The notes: a model not told the origin generated them from the letters alone. A stretch of DNA of 64,000 nucleotides from Streptomyces spiramyceticus (GCF_028807635.1 NZ_JARBAX010000002.1:1863684-1927683), one strand, 5' to 3'; positions 17,948 through 26,476 are shown, counted from the stretch's first letter. Translations and numbers: made by a program.

Positions 17948-19951
17948 TTTGGCGCTGGGCGGACTCGGCTCCGGCAAGTCCACGACGGACAAAGTGCGGA
18001 CGCACCGCGAAATCGTCCACACGGCCACCAGGCCGTCGTCATCGACTCCTTCGGAGAAGACGACAAGGCCGGCGAGTGGGCTCCTGTCACCCGCTCCCTG
18101 CGAGGCAGGGTCATCGACGCAAGCTCCTTCATCCTCAACCCGTGCAGCGGCCTGTTCCCGCCCGAGGTCCGCGAGCAGCTCATCCGCTCGCTGATCACCG
18201 CCGTCGAACCCGGCGCACTCGACCACCAGGCCACCCACGCACTCCAGCACGCCCTCAACCACCCCAAGGCGACGAACCTGAACGGCCTGGTGGACGCCCT
18301 GGTCAGCCCGCAGAACGGCAGGTGGCCGGCCGCGAAACTGGCTGAATGGGGCGAAGGAGCGGCGATCGCCCTGTCCCGCTACACCGAGGGCTCACTGCGC
18401 GGCCTGTTCGATGGCCCGGACGCGGCCCTGCCGGAGACGGACCTGCCGATCATCACCTTCGACTTCTCCCGCCTGGACCGCAATTCGCCCGCGATCCCCT
18501 CGCTGATGGCCGCGGTCTCGTGCTGGGCGGAACACGTGTGGCTGCCCCAGTCGACCGCTGTGCACCGGCACCTGGTGCTCGAAGAGGCGTGGCAGATCCT
18601 GCTCGCCCCCGCCACGGCCGAACTGATCCAGCGGCTTTTGAAGAACTCCCGCAAGCTGGGACTGTCCCTGGACGTGCTGATGCACACGCTGTCCGACCTT
18701 GGTAACGGTAGGGCGCAGGACCTGGCGCGCTTGTGCGAGGTCGCCCACGTCGGACGCCTGGGCCCGGACGAAGCGGCCAACGTCGGCGCACTGCTCGGCC
18801 TGCCCGCCTGGGCTGTTGCGGAAATCCCGAACCTTGCCCCGGGACAGGCTGTGTGGAAGGTCGGCCCCCACTACATCGACATCGTCGAAACCGTCCTCAG
18901 CGACGAAGAAGCACGACTCACGGACACCTCTTCGCGGCGCCGCAAGGCGCAGCAGGCCCTGGCCGTCGACCAGGAACCCGCGAAGGCGTTGACGAAGGCA
19001 ACGGAGACCGAGGAGGACAGCAGCCGCGACGCCCAGCGCGAGGAACTGCCGGCACCCGTCGAGCAGGACACCAACGATCAAGATGCTGACTGTGACTGGG
19101 AGATGCCTCCCAATGTCATCGACACCCGGCACCACGACGTCATCGAGGCAGCCAAGCAGGGCCGGTGCGGCGAAGCCGCCGAACTCGCCGCTATCGGCGA
19201 GCGCCAGGACATCACCACCCACGGCATCCACTCCGATCAGGCCCTGTCGTGGCTGTCTACCGGGGCCAAGGTCGCGGACCTGTGCGGAAGCCCTGACACG
19301 GCAACACATCTACGCGCTACCGTCACCCGCATGGGTAAAGAGGTCGACTGGTGGACCGACGAGGCCGACGCCAGCACGCCACCGGCATGGCACGGCGGGG
19401 CCAATCCGCCCGCACCCGCAACAAATCCTGACGACGAACAGCCCAGTCGACCACGCCGCCGTACCTGGCCCTACGTCGCCGCGATCGCGGCCCTGACCAT
19501 CGCCGTTGGAGGTGTATGGCAGAGCGCAGAGGACGATCAGCACGACGAGGAGCGCAAGGAGCGCCAGACTAAAGCCGCCGCGTACAAGGGAAGGTCGGGA
19601 GCAGCACTCGACATCGATGGTGTTGACGCCGATGTGGTGGCCCGCTGGACCAGGGACAAGAGCCACGTGATCGTGGAACTGAGGTCGTATTTCGATGAGG
19701 ACGCCAAGTATCTGCGGATCGACGCCTCCGGGAAGAACGCCAGCAGTCAGCGGGAAGACGGTTGGTATCCCCAGACTCCTGAGATCAAAGTGCCCGTCAA
19801 GGACCCTCTCGCTGACGTAACGGTCCGGATAGCAGTCGGCGGGAAGAGCTGGAAGGAAGGCTCCCGGGCCCCTTTCCGGACAGTGCGCCTTTCCCCGACC
19901 GGTACCGCGTTCGACGCCGAGACTGGCAAGCAACTGCCCTCCGATCTCTGA
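17945..19951 (+). pseudogene. VirB4/TraC-like conjugation ATPase, N-terminally truncated
   Basis: Begins at its Walker A (LALGGLGSGKSTTDKVRTHR), shifts frame near 18,022, and continues VVIDSFGEDDKAGEWAPVTR, TFDFSRLDRNSPAIPSLMAA, HRHLVLEEAWQILLAPAT (Walker B, EE) and LDVLMHTLSDLGNG (sensor). VirB4-type proteins power conjugative or T4SS pilus and DNA transport at the membrane. About 500 residues normally precede the P-loop and are absent, so it is not functional. Unusually, the C-terminus adds an acidic linker, one membrane helix (WPYVAAIAALTIAVGGVWQ) and an extracytoplasmic tail of about 130 residues. Confidence 0.72.
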
Positions 19952-19962
19952 CATACCCATCC

Positions 19963-20005
19963 GCTGACGGCCCCGTACCCCACTAGGGGGCACGGGGCCG
20001 TCAGC
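19963..20005 (+). terminator. Strong terminator hairpin
   Basis: Perfect 14-base arms GCTGACGGCCCCGT (19963-19976) and ACGGGGCCGTCAGC (19992-20005), 15-base loop, just past the ATPase-like gene. Confidence 0.75.
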
Positions 20006-20123
20006 GCGTCAAGGCCAAGACAGAGGACATCGCGCTGGGGTGCGTTCGCGATGGCCGAATGACCGCCGAGACGGCGAACGGCCCGCTCCCGGTGAGGGGA
20101 GCAGGCCGCCGTGGTGGTGTCGG

Positions 20124-20663
20124 CTACGCGGCGCGTAGGTCGCGGAGCATGACCGCGTAGCGGGGAGAGTCTGGGAAGGGCTGGCGGTGCCCGATGTGGC
20201 GGTATCCCCACGTCTCGTAGAGGGCTTGCACTTTGGGGTGGTCGGGGTCGACGAGGAGCACGGTCAGGGCCTCGGGCCGGTCGTCGATCAGTGCGGCATG
20301 CAGCCGCTCGGCGGTGCCGGTCTTACGCCACTTCGACCGCACCATCAGCTCACTGAACGAGAACGTACGTGACTGCTCCGGCTCTTCGATCGGGCAGTCA
20401 CGCCACCACTCGCGTCCGGGATCGGCTGCGGCCCCGTACGCGAAACCGACCGGCTCTGTGCCTGCGTAGCCGATGACACACGCGAAACCGGGGTTGCCGC
20501 CCCAGTGGTCGACGAACCATGGAAACCGCTGCGTGAACGGGTCGTCCATCTCGTCCGCGTATGCGTCGGCGTGGACATCCAAAAGGGTCTGCCGGATCTC
20601 GGGCAGATCCTCGTGTCCGTAGTGCCGCAGGTCGATCGTCTGAGGGGTCACGCGATGCTCCAT
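20124..20663 (-). CDS. GNAT-family N-acetyltransferase
   Basis: 179 residues with GNAT layout: acceptor region YAGTEPVGFAYGAAADPG, beta-4 SRTFSFSELMVRSKWRKTGT with a degenerate acetyl-CoA loop (KWRKTGTAERLHAAL), and beta-5/alpha-4 LTVLLVDPDHPKVQALYETW. The small-molecule or protein acceptor is unknown. The start overlaps the 3' end of the upstream HTH-TPR gene by 16 bases, so the two are co-translated. It probably belongs to that regulator's operon. Confidence 0.82.
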   Translation of the reverse strand: MEHRVTPQTIDLRHYGHEDLPEIRQTLLDVHADAYADEMDDPFTQRFPWFVDHWGGNPGFACVIGYAGTEPVGFAYGAAADPGREWWRDCPIEEPEQSRTFSFSELMVRSKWRKTGTAERLHAALIDDRPEALTVLLVDPDHPKVQALYETWGYRHIGHRQPFPDSPRYAVMLRDLRAA

Positions 20664-21898
20664 TCAGTGCGGTAGCGGTCGCCCCACTCTCGTGCCATGC
20701 CTGGCGTCAGGGTGAGGAGGTCGCGGTGAAAGTCCCCGAGAAGGGAGCGCATGCGGCCGGGGAGGGGTGCACCGTCCATCAGCCTGAATACTTCCTCGGT
20801 CGTCTGGCATCCCTGCTCTGGCTCGCCTTGGTGGACCTGTGCGATGGCGAGGCGTGCGGTGGTCAGCGCGCGGTTTCGCCGGTACGAAGTGGGGAGCGTG
20901 GACAGGGCGCGGTATGAGGCGGCTTCGGCTTCTGCTGGGGCTCCGAGGTGGTCATGGGCGATGGCAGTGAGGGAATGCAGCTCTGCGGGCCCGTAGAAGT
21001 CGATCCAGCTTGGTCGGGGCCGGTCTTCGGCCTTGGCCAGCATGTCCCCGGCGTATCCGAGGGATCGCAGCGCCGCCCGGTGATCGCCGACGTTCGCGTA
21101 TCCGATAGCGGTCCGGGCGTGCGCGAGGGAGGCATACAGCGGGTCTCGGCGGCAGATCGAGACGGCCTGTGCCGCCTGCGCGGCGGCGACGGCTTCGCCG
21201 TACTCCTCGCGCTGCCGGGCCAGAAGCGCCCGCAGGTTCCACACCTGAACCGTCTGTGACGGGTCCTGGGCGAGTCCGGCGAGGGAGAGCGCGCGGTCCA
21301 GGTGACCGCTGGCGCGGTCGAGCTGCCGGGCGTCGATACACGACCATGCCGCAGTGGCCGTGTAGTCGGCGGCGATGGCGAACAGGCGTTGCCGGATGCG
21401 CTGGGAGGTGGCGCGGTCCTGCATACCGGTGACCTCGGCTGCGCCGGCGAGTGCGGCGCGTTCTAGCGCGGCGTGTCCGCCGCGCCGGTCATCGAGGGCG
21501 GTGAGGGTGTCGATGCCGTTGCGGAGGCGGATCACGTCGGAGGTGCCGACGCTTTGAGGTCGGGTGCTGGTGGGCAGGGCGACGGCGGCGACGGTGCCAC
21601 CGGCCGCGGTGACGAATCGACGGCGGATCACGTCGGGGTCCTCCGGGGGTGGTTCGGGTGAGGGCGGAGGGATGAAACCGAGGGCTTCGGCGGTGCACCC
21701 GAATACTGCCTCCAGTGCCTCCCGCTTCGCGCGGTGAGGCCAGGCAGTTTTTCCGGTCAGCCACGTGCGTACGGTGCGGTCCCCGACCGTCGGCCGCTCG
21801 CCCGCGTCCTCCAATGCGTCGTTGACTGCCTTCGCCAACTCCCCCTGTGAAAAGCCGGTTTCATCCATCTTGGCCTTGAGGCGGAAATTTCCGGTCAC
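20648..21898 (-). CDS. HTH-TPR transcriptional regulator (Streptomyces type)
   Basis: 416 residues, GTG start at 21898..21896. An N-terminal XRE-like HTH (FSQGELAKAVNDALE ... RTVRTWLTGKTAWPHRAKRE) is followed by a Pro-rich linker, a hydrophobic Ala-rich segment (RRRFVTAAGGTVAAVALPTS, not convincingly membrane-spanning) and a TPR-rich sensor (residues 140-400). Such proteins pair with small anti-sigma-type ATPases; one is encoded divergently at 22,130. A perfect 16-base inverted repeat overlaps codons 1-6 and recurs 55 bases upstream, suggesting autoregulation. Confidence 0.85.
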   Translation of the reverse strand: MTGNFRLKAKMDETGFSQGELAKAVNDALEDAGERPTVGDRTVRTWLTGKTAWPHRAKREALEAVFGCTAEALGFIPPPSPEPPPEDPDVIRRRFVTAAGGTVAAVALPTSTRPQSVGTSDVIRLRNGIDTLTALDDRRGGHAALERAALAGAAEVTGMQDRATSQRIRQRLFAIAADYTATAAWSCIDARQLDRASGHLDRALSLAGLAQDPSQTVQVWNLRALLARQREEYGEAVAAAQAAQAVSICRRDPLYASLAHARTAIGYANVGDHRAALRSLGYAGDMLAKAEDRPRPSWIDFYGPAELHSLTAIAHDHLGAPAEAEAASYRALSTLPTSYRRNRALTTARLAIAQVHQGEPEQGCQTTEEVFRLMDGAPLPGRMRSLLGDFHRDLLTLTPGMAREWGDRYRTEWSIA

Positions 21899-21967
21899 TC
21901 ACTGACCGTAGCGACCTGATCATGGAGCGTGTAACCCGTTGACTCGAACCCGACCGGAAATTTCCGC
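21881..21967. promoter_or_regulatory. Divergent operator: paired palindromic boxes
   Basis: GACCGGAAATTTCCGC occurs on the - strand at 21896..21881, within the regulator's first codons, and on the + strand at 21952-21967, identical and in opposite orientation. Each box contains the palindrome CGGAAATTTCCG. It lies between the divergent regulator and ATPase genes and is likely bound by the regulator. Confidence 0.65.
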
Positions 21968-22129
21968 TGGCTGCCGACCGCCAACCGGCCCGTTTTTCCT
22001 TCGCCTTGACCCTCTCTTGCCGTTGGACTGATGGAACGCCGCCGGTTCGCATGCGGCGCCTGGGTCCGTCCCCCCCCCGTCCCCCGAGGGAGACGGACCC
22101 CACCGACCACGAACGGCGGGGATACGGCG

Positions 22130-22591
22130 ATGACGACGACCGCAGTACGACCAGCACCCCCCACCCTCACCCCGCGCCCGTGTGGGCATCCCGGCTACAC
22201 CACCGTGCTGGAGCGCCGGGAGGAGTCGGCGTCCGTCGCGCGCATGGCCACGCAGACCACCATGGAGTGCTGGGCCATTCCGGACGAGGCGACGGCCGCC
22301 GCAGTGGTGATCGTGTCGGAGCTGATGGCGAACGCGGTCCGCCATGGTTCGGGACCCATGGTGCGGCTGATCTTCGAGCGCCCGGCAGATGACCGCGTGT
22401 ACGTCGCGCTCGTGGATCGGGCCGCGTACCGGCTGCCGGAGATGCGCGCCCCGGAAGACGAGGACGAAGAGCACGGCCGGGGCCTGGTACTCGTCGAATC
22501 CCTGGCGCACTCCTGGGGCTTTGACCGGCTCGGTGATCGCCAGAAGTTCTGGGGTAAAAGGGTGTGGGCTGTACTGGAGGCCACGCCGTGA
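22130..22591 (+). CDS. ATP-binding anti-sigma-type protein (HATPase, RsbW-like)
   Basis: 153 residues from ATG 22130. GHKL-fold signatures: AAAVVIVSELMANAVRHGSG (N-box Asn) and EEHGRGLVLVESLAHSW (G1/G2 box). Streptomyces has dozens of such serine-kinase-like anti-sigma partners acting on anti-anti-sigma proteins in the cytoplasm. It is divergent from the HTH-TPR regulator and coupled through GTGA to the next small gene, forming the classic three-part locus. Confidence 0.87.
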   Translation: MTTTAVRPAPPTLTPRPCGHPGYTTVLERREESASVARMATQTTMECWAIPDEATAAAVVIVSELMANAVRHGSGPMVRLIFERPADDRVYVALVDRAAYRLPEMRAPEDEDEEHGRGLVLVESLAHSWGFDRLGDRQKFWGKRVWAVLEATP

Positions 22592-22881
22592 GCGGCCGTC
22601 ACGCCACCGGCGGCATCCGGTTATCCATCTGGCGCCCCATCACCACCCTCGCTCTCCTCGGCGTAGCGCCCCCCACCGTGATCGTCAGCGGTGCCGTGGA
22701 GGCCCGAAGTGCCCCGGCTCCGGCCTCAGCGGATCTTGACTCCCAGGCGATCACGGCGCCGCACGCGACCCCTGGGCACGTCTGCCGCTGCGGGGCCCGC
22801 GCCGCCCCCCTGATCTCCGGCGGCCGGACGGGGCACGAGGCTCCCCTCCTCCGCCCGGCTGCCGGTTCCAACTCCGCCTAG
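22588..22881 (+). CDS. Small protein with hydrophobic N-terminus
   Basis: 97 residues. GTG 22588 overlaps the TGA of the ATPase gene, so translation is coupled. The N-terminus (RLSIWRPITTLALLGVAPPT) is a membrane anchor or signal segment. The rest is Ala/Pro-rich with a CRCG pair. No family recognised; it may be a small regulator or secreted peptide of the upstream pair. Confidence 0.5.
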   Translation: MSGRHATGGIRLSIWRPITTLALLGVAPPTVIVSGAVEARSAPAPASADLDSQAITAPHATPGHVCRCGARAAPLISGGRTGHEAPLLRPAAGSNSA

Positions 22882-23006
22882 TGCGGCGGGGCCTCCCACG
22901 CCCCCCGGCCGCACCAGGCGGCGCACAGCTCCGCGTCCCACCCCCGAGGGAGGCGGAAGGGGACCGCGCGGTAAACGGCCAGGCAAAACCGGCCGCGCGA
23001 GCCCCG

Positions 23007-23037
23007 GGTGTCCCGGGCTGATCATCCCCGGGACACC
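23007..23037 (+). terminator. Terminator-like hairpin
   Basis: Arms GGTGTCCCGGG (23007-23017) and CCCGGGACACC (23027-23037), 9-base loop, in the 230-base gap between the small gene and the methyltransferase unit. A further GC hairpin (CCGCCGG...CCGGCGG) follows. Confidence 0.6.
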
Positions 23038-23113
23038 ACCAAAAGCCCCCGCCGGACTCCCCGGCGGGTACGGTGCGGGGTTCGCCCCCGCAGCACACGA
23101 AGGGAGCACCACC

Positions 23114-23223
23114 ATGGGAAAGCACGACGGACCCAAGGCGCGCCGATCAGCGTTCCTCCGCCCCCTCCGCCGCCGTCACCCGACGGATCAACCCCGCCCG
23201 GTGGCGGGACGCGCGGCAAGTAG
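23114..23223 (+). CDS. Short proline-rich peptide (apparent frameshift)
   Basis: ATG 23114 has the best ribosome site in the region (GAAGGGAG). It begins MGKHDGPKA. With a one-base shift near 23,140 it continues PPPPPPPSPDGSTPPGGGTR and stops at 23,223, five bases before the methyltransferase start. Without the shift it would be an odd basic N-terminal extension of the methyltransferase. A 36-residue Lys/Pro/Gly peptide ahead of a PIMT-like enzyme is a plausible partner or substrate (inference). Confidence 0.4.
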
Positions 23224-23227
23224 CGCG

Positions 23228-24397
23228 ATGAATAGCCCTGTACGTCAGGAGCGCCTCAGCCGAAATGAGCTGGGGCGCTGCCTCATTGCTGCCGGCGCGA
23301 TGTCCTCGGACTGGTCGCCGGCGTTCGCGGGCGTTGACCGCGCTTTGTTCCTGCCCGAGTTGATGTGGCCGTTCGACATGGGAGCAGGAACCGCTGTCCC
23401 GGTCCACCGTGAGCGTGACCCGGATGCGTGGCACGGGTACGCCGACACCGATACGCCGATCGTCACCCAGTGGGACGACGGCGCGCATGCGGGCGAGGAG
23501 CCTGGGCGGGTGGCGACGTCGTCTGCATCTATGCCGTCGGTGGTGTTCTCGATGCTGCGGGAACTGGACATCGACCACGGGATGAGGGTGTTGGACGCGG
23601 GCACCGGGACCGGTGAGACCGCGGCCCTCCTCGCCCACCGGGCAGGACCCGGATACGTGACAACGGCCGAGGTCGACCCGGGGGTGTCCCGTGCCGCCGC
23701 AGGGCGCCTGCGCGCCCTCGGCTTGCATGCCGATGCGGTCGTAGGCGACGCGCTGGCCGGTCACCCGAACGATCACCCGTATGACCGGCTGCTGTGCACC
23801 TTCGGTGTACGCACCATCCCCGGCGCGTGGCTCAGACAGACCCGGCGCGGAGGGCTGATCGTCGCCCCGTGGGGAACGCACTACAGCAACCGTGACGCTG
23901 TCGTCCGCTTGGCCGTCGGCGAGGACGGCACTGCGTCGGGCCCGTTCATCATGGGCGTGGAGTTCATGAAGGCCCGAGCCCAGCGAGTCACTGTCGACCA
24001 TGGCGAGCGTGTGCCCGAGGACTGGCCGACGGTAGCCGTGCACAGCCGCTCCGTGCTGCCCGATCCGGATGAGCTGGCTGACGCCGCGTTCGTCATCGGT
24101 CTGGGGGTGCCCGATGTGGTGCACAACGCCTACGTTCAGCCCGATGGCACGCGGGCGGCGTGGTTCTACAGCCTCTGTGACGCCTCCTGGGCGGCTGTGG
24201 CGTGGCCGGGCGGTCCCGGGCCCGGTGAGGTGTACCAGCACGGCCCGCGCCGTCTGTGGGACGAGGTGGAGGATGCTTACGGCTGGTGGGTGAGGGAAGA
24301 CCGGCCGGGCGTCGACCGGTTCGGCCTCACGATCACCCCGCGGAGTGTTATGCCTTGGCTGGACGACCCGGACCGCACAGCACCGTGGAGGAGGTGA
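23228..24397 (+). CDS. PIMT-like protein methyltransferase
   Basis: 389 residues from ATG 23228. SAM-binding motif I is MRVLDAGTGTGETAALLAHR, then EVDPGVSRAAAGRLRALGL and GDALAGHPNDHPYDRLL, with FGVRTIPGAWLRQTRRGGLI. These match protein-L-isoaspartate O-methyltransferase homologues. The long C-terminal half (from about residue 220) is found in actinobacterial versions, several of which modify RiPP peptides at Asp. It forms an operon with the following 81-aa gene, whose ribosome site overlaps this stop. An extension to 23114 is possible. Confidence 0.78.
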   Translation: MNSPVRQERLSRNELGRCLIAAGAMSSDWSPAFAGVDRALFLPELMWPFDMGAGTAVPVHRERDPDAWHGYADTDTPIVTQWDDGAHAGEEPGRVATSSASMPSVVFSMLRELDIDHGMRVLDAGTGTGETAALLAHRAGPGYVTTAEVDPGVSRAAAGRLRALGLHADAVVGDALAGHPNDHPYDRLLCTFGVRTIPGAWLRQTRRGGLIVAPWGTHYSNRDAVVRLAVGEDGTASGPFIMGVEFMKARAQRVTVDHGERVPEDWPTVAVHSRSVLPDPDELADAAFVIGLGVPDVVHNAYVQPDGTRAAWFYSLCDASWAAVAWPGGPGPGEVYQHGPRRLWDEVEDAYGWWVREDRPGVDRFGLTITPRSVMPWLDDPDRTAPWRR

Positions 24398-24402
24398 ACC
24401 TG

Positions 24403-24648
24403 ATGGCCGTGCCTGATGATGAAACGCTTGCCGCGTGGGTGGCCCGGCGGGACGCTCAGCGGGAGTCGGACCGGCAGATCACTGGTACGCGGCGCGCGGT
24501 GCCGCTCGTGTCTGGCCCGCACCGCGCGGCGCATGTCGCGCCGGACGCTCCTCGGGTGCTGCTGGAGCTGGGCCAGGACGGTTGGACGACGGTCGGCGTC
24601 GCGGAGAACGCCCACGAGGCTGCCGTGTTCCTGGCCGATGGCACCTGA
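24403..24648 (+). CDS. Small hypothetical protein, 81 aa
   Basis: ATG 24403 is preceded by GGAGGAGGTG, which includes the methyltransferase stop. Sequence: MAVPDDETLAAWVARRDAQR ... RVLLELGQDGWTTVGVAENA. It is acidic with no signal. Its tail (LLELGQDGWTTVGVAENAHEA) suggests a small alpha/beta fold. Family unknown; co-expressed with the methyltransferase and probably linked to it. Confidence 0.65.
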   Translation: MAVPDDETLAAWVARRDAQRESDRQITGTRRAVPLVSGPHRAAHVAPDAPRVLLELGQDGWTTVGVAENAHEAAVFLADGT

Positions 24649-24662
24649 CCGGCCCGCACACC

Positions 24663-24699
24663 ACGGCGCCCCGTCCCCGATCCGGGGGCGGGGCGCCGT
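24663..24699 (+). terminator. Terminator hairpin after the methyltransferase operon
   Basis: Long GC inverted repeat ACGGCGCCCCG ... CGGGGCGCCGT, 15 bases past the stop of the 81-aa gene. Confidence 0.75.
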
Positions 24700-24858
24700 C
24701 GTCGTGTCCGGTGAGGGTGGTCAGAACGGCGCTCCGGCCCCGTGGACCCCCGGCCGGGGCGCTGTCGCATACCCGCGGTCTGCGGTTTTCCATGTCACTG
24801 CCCCACCGGTCAGCCCCCGCGTACGCTGAAGAGTCGAGAGGCTACGGAGGTCACCAGC

Positions 24859-25188
24859 ATGCGCGCGATGCCGCACGAGCCGCCCGCGCGGGCGTACGCG
24901 GACCCTCACCGGGTCGAGGAGTGGGAAGGGCCCCAGACGCTTGCCGAGCTGCGGGCCGAACTCGCGTTGCTCGGTCCGGCCGAAGTGGTCGCGTTCAACG
25001 CGAGGCTGGACGCGGCCAGGTTCGGGCCGGCGCAGGCCGCCGTGATCTCCGACGCCCGCCGTCTGCTCGCGCTCCGCACCCGGCCCGAGGTCCAGGCGGC
25101 CATTGCTGCCTCACTCGCGGGCGAGACGGTCACCGCGCCCGTGGCGGACCTGTACGCCTACGTAGAGAGCCGGGAAACCGACCGGTGA
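24859..25188 (+). CDS. Antitoxin-like small protein
   Basis: 109 residues from ATG 24859, which has a good ACGGAGG site. Sequence includes QTLAELRAELALLGPAEVVA and QAAVISDARRLLALRTRPE, resembling DUF6247-type proteins, a group often found just before RelE-like toxins in Streptomyces. Its stop overlaps the next start as GTGA. The antitoxin role is inferred from arrangement, not from a DNA-binding motif. Confidence 0.55.
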   Translation: MRAMPHEPPARAYADPHRVEEWEGPQTLAELRAELALLGPAEVVAFNARLDAARFGPAQAAVISDARRLLALRTRPEVQAAIAASLAGETVTAPVADLYAYVESRETDR

Positions 25189-25470
25189 CCCGATGGACCG
25201 TCGAGGTGCCGACACGGCTCTACGAAGAAGTGGCCCACCTCAGCCCAGGCGGACGGCGCGCGGTGACATGACGTGCTCGACAGACTCACCGTCGAGCCGC
25301 GCGACCCCACCAGCTCCACCGAGCCGATCACGGGCGCCGAGCTGCGCAGGATCGACACGGAGGCGGCCAAGGACACCGGCGACCGCATCACCATCCTGTA
25401 CCGGGTCCATTCACCCGAGGGCGACGACCCGGGCCGCGTTGAAGTGATCTTCCTGCTTTCTGGCCCGTGA
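25185..25470 (+). CDS. RelE/ParE-like toxin candidate (apparent frameshift)
   Basis: GTG 25185 gives TRWTVEVPTRLYEEVAHLS, PGGRRAVT and an early stop. After a shift near 25,270 comes DRLTVEPRDPTSSTEPITGA, then GDRITILYRVHSPEGDDPGR, ending VEVIFLLSGP. The joined product (about 93 residues) has the two-helix then beta-sheet plan of RelE-type ribonucleases or gyrase poisons. Translational coupling with the preceding gene supports a TA pair. If the shift is genuine, the toxin is inactivated. Confidence 0.5.
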
Positions 25471-25503
25471 CCAGCTCGCTCCCCCCGCAGCGGCCCCGTC
25501 GAC

Positions 25504-25548
25504 GCCCTGTAGCTCAGCGGTACGCCTCTGCCCTCAGTCTTCTGGGTC
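25504..25548 (+). other. tRNA-like 5' fragment
   Basis: GCCCTGTAGCTCAGCGGT matches a tRNA acceptor strand plus D-arm consensus, followed by an anticodon-arm-like stretch. No T-arm (GGTTCGA) or matching 3' acceptor strand follows, so it is not a complete tRNA. It may be a decayed gene or an integration relic. Confidence 0.35.
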
Positions 25549-25690
25549 CAGCCGTGTGTTGGCCTGTCCGGCTCTGGGGCTGCTACCGATCGTGACACCT
25601 GGGGCAAGGGGCGTGCGGGAGTGCCAAGTTGGCGTACGTATCAGCCGGGGGAGTGGGTGCCGTTGGCATGTGCACCGATTAGCCCTCTTC

Positions 25691-25705
25691 ACTACTGATA
25701 GTAGT
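25691..25705. promoter_or_regulatory. Palindrome upstream of secreted-protein gene
   Basis: ACTACTGATAGTAGT, 6-base perfect arms, 87 bases before the start codon in an AT-richer stretch. A possible operator. Confidence 0.35.
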
Positions 25706-25791
25706 ATTGGTGTTGCTGTACGTAGCCGGGAGTCTGGGTGTGTTCGCGGTCGGCCGCGTGGCCGAACCGTCCTCTTGGCGAAAGGAACACC

Positions 25792-26361
25792 ATGCTCCGT
25801 GCTGCCCGTTCCCGTACGCGTCGTCTTGCTGTTGCCGCTGCTGCGTGCGCCGCGCTGTCCGTCGGCGCGTCCCTCGTCGCACCGGCGAGCGTGAGTGCCG
25901 CGCCGAATGTGAGCGTCTCGTGCTCAGCCTCCGGTACGACCCACTTCAGCCCCGGCGTGCAGCTGTGGCCGCGCCCGCAGCATGTCTCCTACCAGGGCCA
26001 GGACGGCCACTGCAACGACAACACCCAGGCCAGCATCGGTAGCGCGCGGATCACGGCCGACTTCGACGGTGTCACCCTCTCGTGCCTGTCCGGCGGCGGC
26101 ACGGGCAGCGGCACGGGAACGATCGAGTGGACCACCACAGACGGCTACAGGCTGCGCAGCGTCGTCAACCTGACGATCGACCGCACCGTCCTCAACGACG
26201 CGACGGTGTCCGGCTACGTGACCGAGGGCCTGTTCAAGGGCCACGGCTTCAGCGGCACGTTCTCGACGAGCCTGTTCGGTGGCGTGGGCAAGTGCACCAT
26301 CGGCGCCCCGTTCGGCGGCGTGAAGGAGGCCGCGTTCACCGGCGAATACAGCATCAACTGA
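25792..26361 (+). CDS. Secreted protein of unknown function
   Basis: 189 residues from ATG 25792, with GAAAGGAA ahead. There is a Sec signal: RSRTRRLAVAAAACAALSVG then ASLVAPASVSA, with predicted cleavage after SVSA-A. The mature part is about 150 residues, rich in Gly/Ser/Thr, with paired cysteines (VSCSAS, GHCNDN, LSCLSG, GKCTIG) that could form two disulfides, and a beta-sandwich-like pattern. The family is not recognised. It is monocistronic, ended by a near-ideal terminator. Confidence 0.78.
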   Translation: MLRAARSRTRRLAVAAAACAALSVGASLVAPASVSAAPNVSVSCSASGTTHFSPGVQLWPRPQHVSYQGQDGHCNDNTQASIGSARITADFDGVTLSCLSGGGTGSGTGTIEWTTTDGYRLRSVVNLTIDRTVLNDATVSGYVTEGLFKGHGFSGTFSTSLFGGVGKCTIGAPFGGVKEAAFTGEYSIN

Positions 26362-26380
26362 CCTGAACGGAAGCGCGAAA

Positions 26381-26417
26381 AGGGGGTGGGCACCAAACCG
26401 GTGCCCACCCCCTTTGC
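26381..26417. terminator. Bidirectional terminator
   Basis: Perfect 16-base arms AAAGGGGGTGGGCACC (26381-26396) and GGTGCCCACCCCCTTT (26402-26417), 5-base loop, U-rich on both strands. It separates the secreted-protein gene from the convergent helicase. Confidence 0.9.
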
Positions 26418-26476
26418 CGATCTTCCGCCACGGCTACACAGCTAGCCGAAGCGACGCAGCCGCCCGTGCCTCATCG

